Source of the DNA: UBA4742 sp963773335
GTDB lineage: Bacteria; Actinomycetota; Acidimicrobiia; Acidimicrobiales; Acidimicrobilacustridaceae
Direction of reading: 5' to 3'
Length of the DNA stretch: 64,000 nucleotides
Assembly (NCBI GenBank): GCA_963773335.1
Contig: CAVZAT010000007.1
Location: 124,001-188,000, forward strand
Every line of letters begins with the position of its first letter. The stretch's first letter is position 1. This document shows positions 1-8,550 of this stretch, piece by piece. Position numbers and translations under genes: made by a program. The notes under the pieces were generated by a model that was not told the DNA's origin, made no database searches, and was given only the letters and a program-made list of their open reading frames with translations.

Positions 1-813
1 CCTTCTGGGCGCTCACTGCGGGCGTGGTCACGATGATCATCTCCGTGCGGGGGAGCATCCGGGCCAGGCCCATCTGCACGTCGCCGGTGCCCGGGGGCAT
101 GTCGATGAGCAGGTAGTCGAGGTCGCCCCAGTCGACATCTTCGAGGAAGTGCTGGACCGCCCGGTTGAGCATGAGTCCCCGCCACATGAGGGCGTCGCCC
201 TCGTCGTCGACCAGCAGACCCATCGACACCACCTCGAGGCGACCCCCGCCCAGCAGCTTGATGTGCGGGGCGATCTTGCGCTCCCCGGTGGTGGCGCCGG
301 CCAGGCGGCCTTCGATGCCCAGCATGCGCGGCACGGAGAAGCCCCAGATGTCGGCGTCGAGCACGCCCACCGCGAAGCCCTTGGCGGCCAGGGCGGCGGC
401 CAGGTTGACGGTGACCGACGACTTGCCCACTCCGCCCTTGCCCGAGGCGATGGCCAGCACCCGGGTGCTGGCCGGCACGGCCGTGTCGGGTGCCTGCTCC
501 CGTACGTTCCAGCGGGCCTTGGCCATCGCCGCAGCCTTCTCCTCGGCGCTCAGCTCGGTCCACTCGAGCTTGACACCGGTCACGCCCGGGAGCGACTCGA
601 CCCGGGCCTTCACGTCGCGTTGCAGCTGGGCGCGCAGGGGCAGCCGGCGGTGGTCAAGGCGATCGTCACCACCACATGGCCTTCTGGGCTCACGTCGACG
701 CCCTTGGCCATCCCCAGCTCGACGATGTCGCTGCCGAGCTCGGGGTCGATGACGCCGCGCAGCAGGCCCATGACCTCGTCAGGCTGCGGGGCGGCGACCA
801 CCGGTTCATCCAT
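1..813 (-). CDS. mrp: Mrp/ApbC-family P-loop Fe-S carrier ATPase (3' end outside window, frameshifted)
   Basis: Cytosolic ATPase of the Mrp/NBP35 family, which carries or inserts Fe-S clusters. An N-terminal MIP18/DUF59 domain (about residues 1-80, starting MDEPVV) precedes the deviant Walker A GKGGVGKSS near residue 123. The later DMPPGTGD motif (Walker B/switch region) is visible, and the gene runs off the window after TPAVSAQK. The frame breaks near 640: the text reads GCPCAPS where the family has GCPLRAQ, and restoring one C in a CCCC run repairs it. ATG at 813 is preceded 7 bases upstream by TAAAAT, so the mRNA is probably leaderless. It is divergent from a SufR-like regulator and an A-type Fe-S carrier, which supports the Fe-S role. 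Family call is firm; exact cluster target unknown. Confidence 0.9.
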
Positions 814-820
814 GCCCCCG

Positions 821-826
821 ATTTTA
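821..826 (-). promoter_or_regulatory. -10 element of mrp
   Basis: On the minus strand TAAAAT lies 7 bases before the mrp ATG and no Shine-Dalgarno is present. This is a near-ideal -10 box for a leaderless transcript. It is back to back with the -10 of the SufR-like gene at 842-847. Confidence 0.6.
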
Positions 827-841
827 CCGGGAAGTGCCGTG

Positions 842-847
842 TAATCT
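842..847 (+). promoter_or_regulatory. -10 element of the SufR-like regulator gene
   Basis: TAATCT followed by exactly 6 bases and then GTG at 854. This spacing favours a leaderless start at 854 over the GTG at 851. Confidence 0.5.
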
Positions 848-853
848 GGTGTG

Positions 854-1594
854 GTGACCGACGGACCCGAAACCCCGACCGGCGACGGCCAGTCGGCGGC
901 CTCGCCCAACCCGTCGCGGGCACCCGGTCTGGACATCCTCAAGGCGTTGGGCGACAACACCCGCTACGCCATCTATCTAGAGCTGGCCCGGTCGCCCCGA
1001 CCGCTGTCCACGGCTGACATCGCCGAGGTGCTGGGGTTGCACGTGAACACCGTGCGGCCGCACCTCGAGCGCATGCGCGAGGTCGGCCTGCTCGTGGTCA
1101 CCACCACCTCGCGGGGCGATGTCGGGCGGCCCCAGCATCGCTACTCGTTGGCCTCCGACGCACCCTGGTTGGGTTTGGAGCCCTCACCGCTGCCCGTCCT
1201 GGCCCGCGCCGTGCTCTCGGCCGCCCACGCGGCCGGCCTGGCCCCCGACGAGCTGGTGGATGCCGGACGCGACCAGGGCCGGTTCGACGCGGCCCGTTGG
1301 CCCGACGGCGCGGATGCCCTCGAGGCGTTGGCCGATGAGCAGGCCCGACTGGGCTTCGACCCGGAGGTGGTTGAACTGGACGAGGGCGCGGTCATGGCCT
1401 TCGCCCACTGCCCGTTCCGTGAGCTGGCCGAACTGCATCCCGATCTGGTCTGCTCCCTGCACCGGGGGCTGGTAGAGGGCCTCGTCGAGCGCATCGGCCG
1501 CGTGGCCGTGGCACGGTTCCATCCGTTGGTGGATCGCAGCCCTTGCCAGGTGGAGCTGGTCTCGACCGGATCCGGCTCTCGCGCCCAAGGTTGA
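854..1594 (+). CDS. SufR-like winged-helix Fe-S regulator
   Basis: Transcription factor of about 246 residues. An ArsR/DeoR-like winged helix occupies residues 25-100 (LGDNTRYAIYLELA, then recognition-helix region LGLHVNTVRPHLERMREVGL). The C-terminal half has the COG2345/SufR cysteine pattern: CPFRELAE, VCSLHRGLVEG and a last Cys in SPCQVEL, likely cluster ligands. By family knowledge such proteins sense a [4Fe-4S] cluster and repress Fe-S assembly genes; here it sits between mrp and an A-type carrier, as expected. No suf operon is in the window. Start is GTG 854 (or 851) by the leaderless promoter. SufR assignment is by domain and context, not certain. Confidence 0.72.
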   Translation: MTDGPETPTGDGQSAASPNPSRAPGLDILKALGDNTRYAIYLELARSPRPLSTADIAEVLGLHVNTVRPHLERMREVGLLVVTTTSRGDVGRPQHRYSLASDAPWLGLEPSPLPVLARAVLSAAHAAGLAPDELVDAGRDQGRFDAARWPDGADALEALADEQARLGFDPEVVELDEGAVMAFAHCPFRELAELHPDLVCSLHRGLVEGLVERIGRVAVARFHPLVDRSPCQVELVSTGSGSRAQG

Positions 1595-1651
1595 CTGGCC
1601 GCGACGGGCCGGTAACGTAGAAGGGCATCCCGTGCTCCCAGGAGGACCTCC

Positions 1652-1972
1652 GTGATCGCTCTGACTGACAACGCCGCCATCAAGGTCAAGGATCTCATCG
1701 CCCAGGAGGGTGACGACGCGCTGATGCTTCGCGTCGCGGTGCGTCCTGGCGGCTGCTCGGGTTTCAGCTACGAGATGTTCTTCGACACCGACCGGGCCGG
1801 TGACGACCTGGTGGCCGACTACTCAGGGGTCAAGGTGGTGGTCGACCCGTCGAGCGCCCAGCTGCTGTCAGGAGCCACGCTCGACTACAGCGACGGGCTG
1901 CAGGGCGCCGGGTTCGCCATCGACAACCCCAACGCCAACCGCACCTGCGGCTGCGGTCAGTCCTTCAGCTGA
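1652..1972 (+). CDS. erpA: A-type Fe-S cluster carrier (IscA/ErpA family)
   Basis: A 106-residue HesB/IscA-fold protein that receives nascent Fe-S clusters and hands them to apo-enzymes. The three conserved cysteines are present: GGCSGFSY near residue 34 and the terminal CGCGQSFS pair. Length is normal for the family. GTG 1652 is set by an AGGAGG ribosome binding site at 1640-1645. It follows the SufR-like regulator by 57 bases and precedes a [2Fe-2S] protein, so the segment is an Fe-S island. IscA, ErpA and SufA cannot be separated by sequence alone; erpA is the usual actinobacterial name. Confidence 0.9.
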   Translation: MIALTDNAAIKVKDLIAQEGDDALMLRVAVRPGGCSGFSYEMFFDTDRAGDDLVADYSGVKVVVDPSSAQLLSGATLDYSDGLQGAGFAIDNPNANRTCGCGQSFS

Positions 1973-2007
1973 CCCCTCCCGAACCGCCGCCTGCCCAGCC
2001 GGCGGGG

Positions 2008-3578
2008 GTGGCGTTGGTGGTCGACGGCCAGGCGGTCGAGGTCCCTGATCGAGGGGTGAGCCTGCTCGAGGTGCTGCGCGAGGACCTCGGCCTGCGCTCG
2101 GTGAAGGACGGCTGCAGCCCTCAGGGACAGTGCGGCTGTTGCACGGTGCTGGTGGACGGCGCACCCCGGGTGGCGTGCGTGACCCCGGCACGACGGATGG
2201 CCGGGCGGTCGATCACCACGCTCGACGGGCTCGAGCCTGAGGTGGCCTCGGGCTGGGCGGACGCCCTGACCGCGACCGGCGGCAGCCAGTGCGGGTTCTG
2301 CACCCCGGGCATCATCCTGCGCCTCGAGGGCCTGCGTGGCCGCGCCGCCGACCTGGATCGCGCCGCGGTCGAGCGGGCCCTGCAGGCCCACCTGTGTCGT
2401 TGCACCGGTTGGCGCACCATCCTCGATGCCGCGGACCGGATGGCCTCGCCCCCGCGGGTCATGTCCGCGGCCTCCGGCGGACCGTCGCGGGACCTCGAGG
2501 CCGCTGCTCGGCGGGCCACCCTCGAGGGCGGCGCGCCCCAATCGGTGGGCCCGGCGGTGGCGTTGGGCGGAGGAGGGTTCACGGTCGACACTGCCCCCGA
2601 AGACGCCCTGATCGCCGTGCCCGACGGCGTCGGGGGCTGGGCGGTGGGCGAGACGTTGGACGAGGCGCGCCGGGCGGCGGACAAGGTGCAGGGTCGGCGG
2701 ACAACCGTGGCCGCCGAGCCCCCCTGGCGCTGCCCGACGGGGACTGGGACCTCACCCTGCGCACCTCGTGGGTGGAACCGGGATACCTGGAGCCCGACGC
2801 CGCATGGTGCCTCCCGGGCGGTGAACCGACATCGCCGCTGGCCAACGGCGGTGCGTTCGGAGGGAAGACGCACTCGCCGGCGCCCGGATCGGCCCGCGAG
2901 CTGGCCGACCGCTACCGGCGCCCGGTGCTGGTGCTCTTCGCTCGTGAGGACACCGTGCGACTCGGTCCCAAGCGCCCCCCGATCGCCGCCGGGGTCCGTG
3001 CCGATGGCACGGGGGTGGTGCGGGTGGTGCGCACGGCGGGGGTCGCCGATCGGATCCGGGCCGCGGCACCGGGGTTCGAGGTGGTCGAGATCGATCAGGC
3101 GGGCCCGCCCACGTCGGTGGACCTGCGCGGCGCCGGCTGGGCCGAGGCCGCGGTGCTGCTGGCTGAGGTGACTGGTGCCGCAATCGCGGTGACGGGCCGG
3201 ACCGGAGGTCGGGCCGAGGCGGAGATCACCGGCGAGGGGATGATCTCGGTGCGCGTGGCAGGGGGTGATCCCCTCGACGAGGTCGTGCTCGCGTCCTACG
3301 CCACGGGCGCGGCCCACATGGCGCTGGGTTGGGTCACATCCGAGGCCTTGGCCGTGGACGAGGCCGGGGGGGTGCACGACCTGACCATCAGGTCGTTCGG
3401 GATTCCCCGCGCCATCGACACGCCACCGATCGAGATCGAGATCGACACCTCGTCGGCCGAGACCGTCCGCGCGCCGATGGCGGTGAGCGACGCGGTGTTC
3501 GTGGCGGTGGCCGCCGCGGTGTGGCGCGCGCAGGGCCATCCCCCGGACTGGCCCACGCGCCGACCGTTGCGGGTCTGA
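2008..3578 (+). CDS. [2Fe-2S] domain fused to a shortened xanthine dehydrogenase-like domain (frameshifted)
   Basis: About 523 residues after repair. Residues 1-145 are a complete CoxS/XdhA-type small subunit: DGCSPQGQCGCC, SQCGFCTPG and HLCRCTGW supply the ligands for two [2Fe-2S] clusters. After a linker the protein continues with pieces resembling the molybdopterin subunit (ANGGAFGGK, KRPPIAAGVRADG, and a C-terminal part beginning ATGAAHMALGWVT). That region is about 320 residues, against roughly 700 or more for a real molybdopterin subunit, so much of the cofactor-binding domain is absent. One C is missing near 2723 (EPPWRC should read EPPLAL). GTG 2008 starts 36 bases after the Fe-S carrier, without a clear ribosome site. 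Electron transfer is plausible; catalysis by Mo is doubtful. Confidence 0.7.
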
Positions 3579-3674
3579 GCCCGCCATCGCCGCTTCACGC
3601 GTCCTGCGGGCCCCCGGGCCTGCAATGATCGGGCGGCCGCTTCCGCCGACGGCCCGCTCCCCGGGAGGTCTCCG

Positions 3675-4025
3675 ATGTCGAACCCTGCGCCGCCGTACTC
3701 GCCGGTGGTGGTGGCCGGTGACTGGCTCATCGTGTCGGGCCAGATCGGACTGTTCGACGGTGCCCTGGTCCCGGGCGGCGTGCAGGACGAGATGCGCCAG
3801 GCCATCACCAACCTGAGCGAGCTCCTGAGGTCTCATGGCTCGTCGCTGGCCGACGTGCGCAAGACCACGGTGTTCCTGCGTCACATGCGCGACTACTCGC
3901 TGATGAACGAGGTCTACGCCGAGGGGTTCCGGCCGCCCTACCCGGCCCGCTCGGCGGTGGCGGTCAGCGAACTGCCCTTCGTGGCCCTGGTGGAGATCGA
4001 GGCGTGGGCCTGGACCGGTGCCTGA
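3675..4025 (+). CDS. RidA/YjgF-family protein
   Basis: A 116-residue Rid-superfamily protein. RidA members form trimers and hydrolyse reactive enamine/imine intermediates such as 2-aminoacrylate. Visible family features are the SGQIGLFDGALVPGG turn, a central LSELLRSHGSSLADV helix, and YPARSAVAVSELP near the C-terminus. The Arg of PARSA matches the substrate-binding Arg of active RidA. ATG 3675 follows GGAGGT at 3663-3668. It stands between the Fe-S island and cspA, with no clear operon partner. Subfamily (RidA or Rid1-7) is not resolved. Confidence 0.85.
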   Translation: MSNPAPPYSPVVVAGDWLIVSGQIGLFDGALVPGGVQDEMRQAITNLSELLRSHGSSLADVRKTTVFLRHMRDYSLMNEVYAEGFRPPYPARSAVAVSELPFVALVEIEAWAWTGA

Positions 4026-4073
4026 GAACCCCGGTGGTTGGCTCGGCTTCGCTCCGCGTGGTTGGATGAGTGC

Positions 4074-4229
4074 GTGATCGGCGCCGTCGTCATCGTCATC
4101 GTCCTGCTGCTCATCCCCGTGGCCGTCATCATGACCCTGGGCATCGTGGGCGCGGTGCTCGGCCACTACGTGCGTGACGACGTCGACGCTGCCTACGCCG
4201 GCACCGAGTTCCTCGAGCTGGGCAAGTAG
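4074..4229 (+). CDS. Small single-pass membrane protein, 51 aa
   Basis: The reading frame encodes one strongly hydrophobic helix (about residues 3-27, VIGAVVIVIVLLLIP onward) followed by an acidic soluble tail ending in GTEFLELGK. GTG 4074 is the likely start; an in-frame ATG at 4038 would add a charged N-terminus that looks non-coding. I do not recognise the family. The composition and third-position GC are those of a real gene. Two other tiny membrane proteins occur in the window (32797 and 50469). Confidence 0.55.
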   Translation: MIGAVVIVIVLLLIPVAVIMTLGIVGAVLGHYVRDDVDAAYAGTEFLELGK

Positions 4230-4416
4230 CGGGCGGGCGGAGCGAAGCCGCTCGGGTCGTGATCCCTGGATGCCGGCGGCGCCCGCAGGAGGCTTGCCGA
4301 CCGCAGGGCCCGGCAAGTGGTGGCCGAGGCCGAGCCAGGCATGTACCCTTTCGCCGGCAAAGCAAACAGCAGGGACCCGGTTTCATCCGACCCCGCAGTC
4401 ATGAAAGGGGATCGGA

Positions 4417-4617
4417 TTGGCTTCCGGTACCGTGAAGTGGTTCAACGCCGAGAAGGGCTACGGCTTCATCTCCCGAGAGGGGGGCCCCGACGTCTTCGTG
4501 CACTACAGCGCGATCCAGGCGACCGGGTACCGCTCACTCGAGGAGGGTCAGGCCGTCGAGTTCGAGGTGACGACGGGTCCCAAGGGCGAGCAGGCTCAGG
4601 ACGTCAAGCTCGTCTGA
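4417..4617 (+). CDS. cspA: Cold-shock protein CspA family
   Basis: A 66-residue single-domain cold-shock protein that binds single-stranded RNA/DNA. RNP1 (KGYGFIS) and RNP2 (VFVHYSAI) are intact, and length is typical. The start is TTG 4417, decided by the AAAGGGG ribosome site at 4404-4410 and by family alignment (MASGTVKWF). It is followed at once by a strong terminator, so it is a monocistronic unit. The long leader back to 4230 is gene-free, as is usual for thermoregulated csp mRNAs. Confidence 0.95.
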   Translation: MASGTVKWFNAEKGYGFISREGGPDVFVHYSAIQATGYRSLEEGQAVEFEVTTGPKGEQAQDVKLV

Positions 4618-4636
4618 GTTGCACCCAACTCTGATC

Positions 4637-4670
4637 GAGAGCCTCCCTTCGGGGAGGCTCTCGTCGTTTT
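4637..4670. terminator. Bidirectional intrinsic terminator between cspA and glnR
   Basis: A perfect 11-bp stem (4637-4647 with 4652-4662) closed by a TTCG tetraloop and followed by GTCGTTTT. It lies between the convergent cspA and glnR stop codons and can end transcription from both sides. Confidence 0.85.
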
Positions 4671-4671
4671 C

Positions 4672-5352
4672 CTACAAGCTCCAGCGGGACTGGCCGAAGC
4701 GGTAGCCGACCGAGCGCACCGTCTGGATGAGGTTGGCGTGCTCCTCGCCCAACTTGGCTCGCAGGCGGCGAACGTGGACGTCCACGGTGCGAGCGCCGCC
4801 GTAGTACTCGTAGCCCCACACCCGCGACAGCAGGGTCTCGCGGGTGAAGACCTTGCCCGGGTGCGAGGACAGGAACTTCAACAGCTCGTACTCCATGTAG
4901 GTCAGGTCGAGGGGCTGGCCCGAGATGGCGGCCTGGTAGGTCTCGAGGTTCAGCACCAGGTCGCCGTACTCGACCAGGTCGGGCCGGGTCCCCCGGCCGG
5001 TGCGCCAGAACAGGTGCTTGAGCCGGGCTTCGAGCTCGCGGGGGTGGAACGGCGTCAGGCAGAAGTCGTCGAACAGGTCGTCGCGCAGCTCGAGGTCGCC
5101 CAGCTGGGTGCCCGAGATGAGCAGCAGCACCGGTTCGAGGGGCAGGTCGCGCTTGCGCAGGGCCCGGCACAGAGCGAAGGCCCCGTCCGGGTCGCCGTCG
5201 GCGCAGATGATGGCGCCGGCCCAGCCGTCGTCGGGCTCGCCGCGCCCGACCGCGGCGTCGTCGGCCGCGGCCTTCCACGGGTAGCCGCCCAGATCGAGCG
5301 CCTGGGCCAGCTCGGGCGGCACCGGATCGGGGAACAGCAGCAGGGGCTCCAT
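4672..5352 (-). CDS. glnR: GlnR-type nitrogen response regulator
   Basis: OmpR-family protein of 226 residues. The C-terminal winged helix (about 130-222) is nearly that of Streptomyces GlnR: LDLTYMEYELLKFL, HPGKVFTRETLL, WGYEYYGGARTVDVHVRRL, TVRSVGYRF. The N-terminal receiver is degenerate, without the usual DD...D...T...K set (LLLISGTQLGD, DFCLTPFHPRELEARL), matching the orphan, phosphorylation-independent GlnR class. By family knowledge it activates or represses nitrogen assimilation genes, including glnA. The ATG at 5352 lies 17 bases after the glnA2 stop, so glnA2-glnR are probably cotranscribed. A candidate binding site is at 6753-6791. Confidence 0.88.
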   Translation of the reverse strand: MEPLLLFPDPVPPELAQALDLGGYPWKAAADDAAVGRGEPDDGWAGAIICADGDPDGAFALCRALRKRDLPLEPVLLLISGTQLGDLELRDDLFDDFCLTPFHPRELEARLKHLFWRTGRGTRPDLVEYGDLVLNLETYQAAISGQPLDLTYMEYELLKFLSSHPGKVFTRETLLSRVWGYEYYGGARTVDVHVRRLRAKLGEEHANLIQTVRSVGYRFGQSRWSL

Positions 5353-5368
5353 GGAACGGGAACCAGGC

Positions 5369-6703
5369 CTACCAGTTCGGCAGGTAGCGGTCGAGCTCGA
5401 ACTGGGTGACCTGGGACTTGTAGTCGAACCACTCGGCCCGCTTGTTGCGCAGGAACCACTCGAAGATGTGCTCACCCAGGCACTCGGCCACCAGCTCGGA
5501 GTTCTCCATCGCGTCGAGTGCCTCCGACAACGACTGGGGCAACGGCTTGATGCCTTCGGCGGCCCGCTCCTCGGCGGTGAGCTCGAACACGTTCGAGGAT
5601 GCCTCGGGCGGCAGCTCGTAGCCCTCGCGGATGCCGCGCAGCCCCGCGGCCAGCAGCACCGAATACGCCAGGTAGGGGTTGCAGGCCGGATCAGGCGAGC
5701 GGTACTCGATGCGGGTGGAGGACTGCTTGCCGGACTTGGTCACCGGCACCCGCACCAGGGCCGATCGGTTGTTGCGGGCCCAGGTCACGTAGACCGGGGC
5801 TTCGTAGCCGGCGATCAGGCGCTTGTAGGAGTTGACCAGCTGGTTGGTCACCGCGGTGATCTCCGGGGCGTGGACCAGCAGGCCGGCGATGAAGCCGCGG
5901 GCCACCTTGGACAACCCGTAGGGATCGCCGGGCTCGTGGAAGGCGTTGGCGTCGCCCTCGAACAGCGACATGTGGGTGTGCATGCCCGAGCCCTGCACGC
6001 CGCTGAGCGGCTTGGGCATGAAGGTGGCGTACACGCCCTGTTCCAGGGCGATCTCGCGCACCACCAGCCGGAAGGTCATCACGTTGTCGGCCATGGACAG
6101 CGCGTCGGTGTAGCGCAGGTCGATCTCGTGCTGGCTGGGAGCATCCTCGTGGAAGGAGTACTCCACCGGGATACCCATGGCCTCGAGCATGTGGATCGTG
6201 CGCTTGCGCAGGTCGCTGGCCACGTCCGCGGTGGTCAGGTCGAAGTAGGAGCCGGTGTCGAGCAGCTTGGGGGCCTGGGAGGGATCGCCGTCACCGAAGT
6301 AGAAGAACTCCATCTCCGGAGCCACGTAGAAGGAGAAGCCCTGCTCGCGGGCCTTGTCCAGGTTGCGCTTGAGCACCTGGCGGGGATCGCCCTCGAAGGC
6401 TTCGCCGTCGTGGTTGAGGATGTCGCAGAACATGCGGGCCGAGGGGTCGTCGCCCTTGGCCCACGGCAACAGCTCGAAGCTGTTGGGGTCGGGCTTGGCC
6501 AGCACGTCGCTCTCCTGCACGCGGCTGAACCCGTCGATGGCCGACCCGTCGAAGTGCATGCCCTCGTCGAAGGCGTTCTCCAGCTCGGCCGGCGAGATGG
6601 CCACCGACTTGAGCTGGCCGAGCACGTCGGTGAACCACAGGCGGATGAGGCGGACGCCGCGCTCTTCGACGGTGCGCAACACGTAGTCCTGCTGGCGTTC
6701 CAT
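5369..6703 (-). CDS. glnA2: Type I glutamine synthetase, GlnA2-like (444 aa)
   Basis: Glutamine synthetase: ATP, glutamate and ammonia to glutamine, a cytosolic dodecamer. The N-terminal beta-grasp part includes FDGSAIDGFSRVQESD. The catalytic part has YVAPEMEFFYF, PSQHEIDLRY, GSGMHTHMSLF, NSYKRLIAGYEAPVY and RIEYRSPDPACNPYLAYS. At 444 residues it is the shorter GSI type; the NLYDLP adenylylation loop found in GlnA1 is replaced by YELPPEASSNVFEL without the target Tyr, so GlnE should not control it. It is intact, unlike the other copy. It heads a unit with glnR and faces glnA1; a -10-like GAGCAT sits 6 bases before ATG 6703. Confidence 0.92.
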   Translation of the reverse strand: MERQQDYVLRTVEERGVRLIRLWFTDVLGQLKSVAISPAELENAFDEGMHFDGSAIDGFSRVQESDVLAKPDPNSFELLPWAKGDDPSARMFCDILNHDGEAFEGDPRQVLKRNLDKAREQGFSFYVAPEMEFFYFGDGDPSQAPKLLDTGSYFDLTTADVASDLRKRTIHMLEAMGIPVEYSFHEDAPSQHEIDLRYTDALSMADNVMTFRLVVREIALEQGVYATFMPKPLSGVQGSGMHTHMSLFEGDANAFHEPGDPYGLSKVARGFIAGLLVHAPEITAVTNQLVNSYKRLIAGYEAPVYVTWARNNRSALVRVPVTKSGKQSSTRIEYRSPDPACNPYLAYSVLLAAGLRGIREGYELPPEASSNVFELTAEERAAEGIKPLPQSLSEALDAMENSELVAECLGEHIFEWFLRNKRAEWFDYKSQVTQFELDRYLPNW

Positions 6704-6752
6704 CCGGCCATGCTCTCACGGGCTCGTGCGGGTACGCACAAGCGGTCGTCCA

Positions 6753-6791
6753 GTTCATGGAGCGTTCACATGTGGGCAACGGCTCGGAAAC
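6753..6791. promoter_or_regulatory. Probable GlnR operator, four 11-bp-phased half-sites
   Basis: Hexamers GTTCAT (6753), GTTCAC (6764), GGCAAC (6775) and GGAAAC (6786) recur at exactly 11 bases, the a-b-a-b layout of actinobacterial GlnR sites (GTnAC-n6-GAAAC). The array lies 50-88 bases upstream of glnA2 and about 170 bases upstream of glnA1, between the divergent genes and near glnR. The half-sites deviate from the published consensus, so this is a prediction. Confidence 0.5.
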
Positions 6792-6888
6792 TGCCTGCTG
6801 GAACGGTGAGCGTCGGCCGACAAGGCCGGTGCGCGGCGACGCCTCCGGCCAGCCGTAACGTCCGGGCGCCCGACCCGGTTCGAGTGGC

Positions 6889-6894
6889 TAGTGT
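6889..6894 (+). promoter_or_regulatory. Candidate -10 element of glnA1
   Basis: TAGTGT in the context GGCTAGTGTCC, about 60 bases before the GTG start, which has its own GGAGGA ribosome site at 6950-6955. No convincing -35 hexamer is seen, as expected of an activator-dependent promoter. Confidence 0.4.
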
Positions 6895-6957
6895 CCGGGA
6901 CGGCCCATCGGCCGCCCCGGCATCACGCAGCCGTAGGCATCACGATTTGGAGGAACA

Positions 6958-8384
<1,427 letters not shown>

Positions 8385-8397
8385 TGACAAGCAACGA

Positions 8398-8447
8398 CAA
8401 GTAACCGCAAGTCACCGCAAGTAACCGCAAGTCACCGCAAGTCACCT
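8398..8447. repeat. Five tandem 10-bp units after glnA1
   Basis: Units CAAGTAACCG and CAAGTCACCG alternate: A, B, A, B and a last CAAGTCACCT. They lie directly downstream of the glnA1 stop and just before the terminator. Probably slipped-strand duplication; no function evident. Confidence 0.8.
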
Positions 8448-8451
8448 CAGA

Positions 8452-8504
8452 CCTGTCCCGTCAGCGTGCGTTCCGAGCCCGTTGGCGGGGCAGGTTTCGT
8501 TTTC
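8452..8504. terminator. Terminator between glnA1 and the MOSC-reductase gene
   Basis: A 12-bp stem, 8452-8463 with 8483-8494, containing two G-U pairs and a 19-base loop, followed by TTTCGTTTTC. It ends glnA1 and can also serve the convergent gene ending at 8551. Confidence 0.7.
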
Positions 8505-8550
8505 GACTGACTGGGTCGTAGCGAGCGAACGGTGAGAGCTCGCACCCTCG

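Noticed and set aside
2121..4316. Long minus-strand open frame of 731 codons
   Set aside because: Antisense shadow of the Fe-S/XDH fusion and RidA genes; composition is Arg/His/Pro-rich without any domain, and it crosses several real genes.
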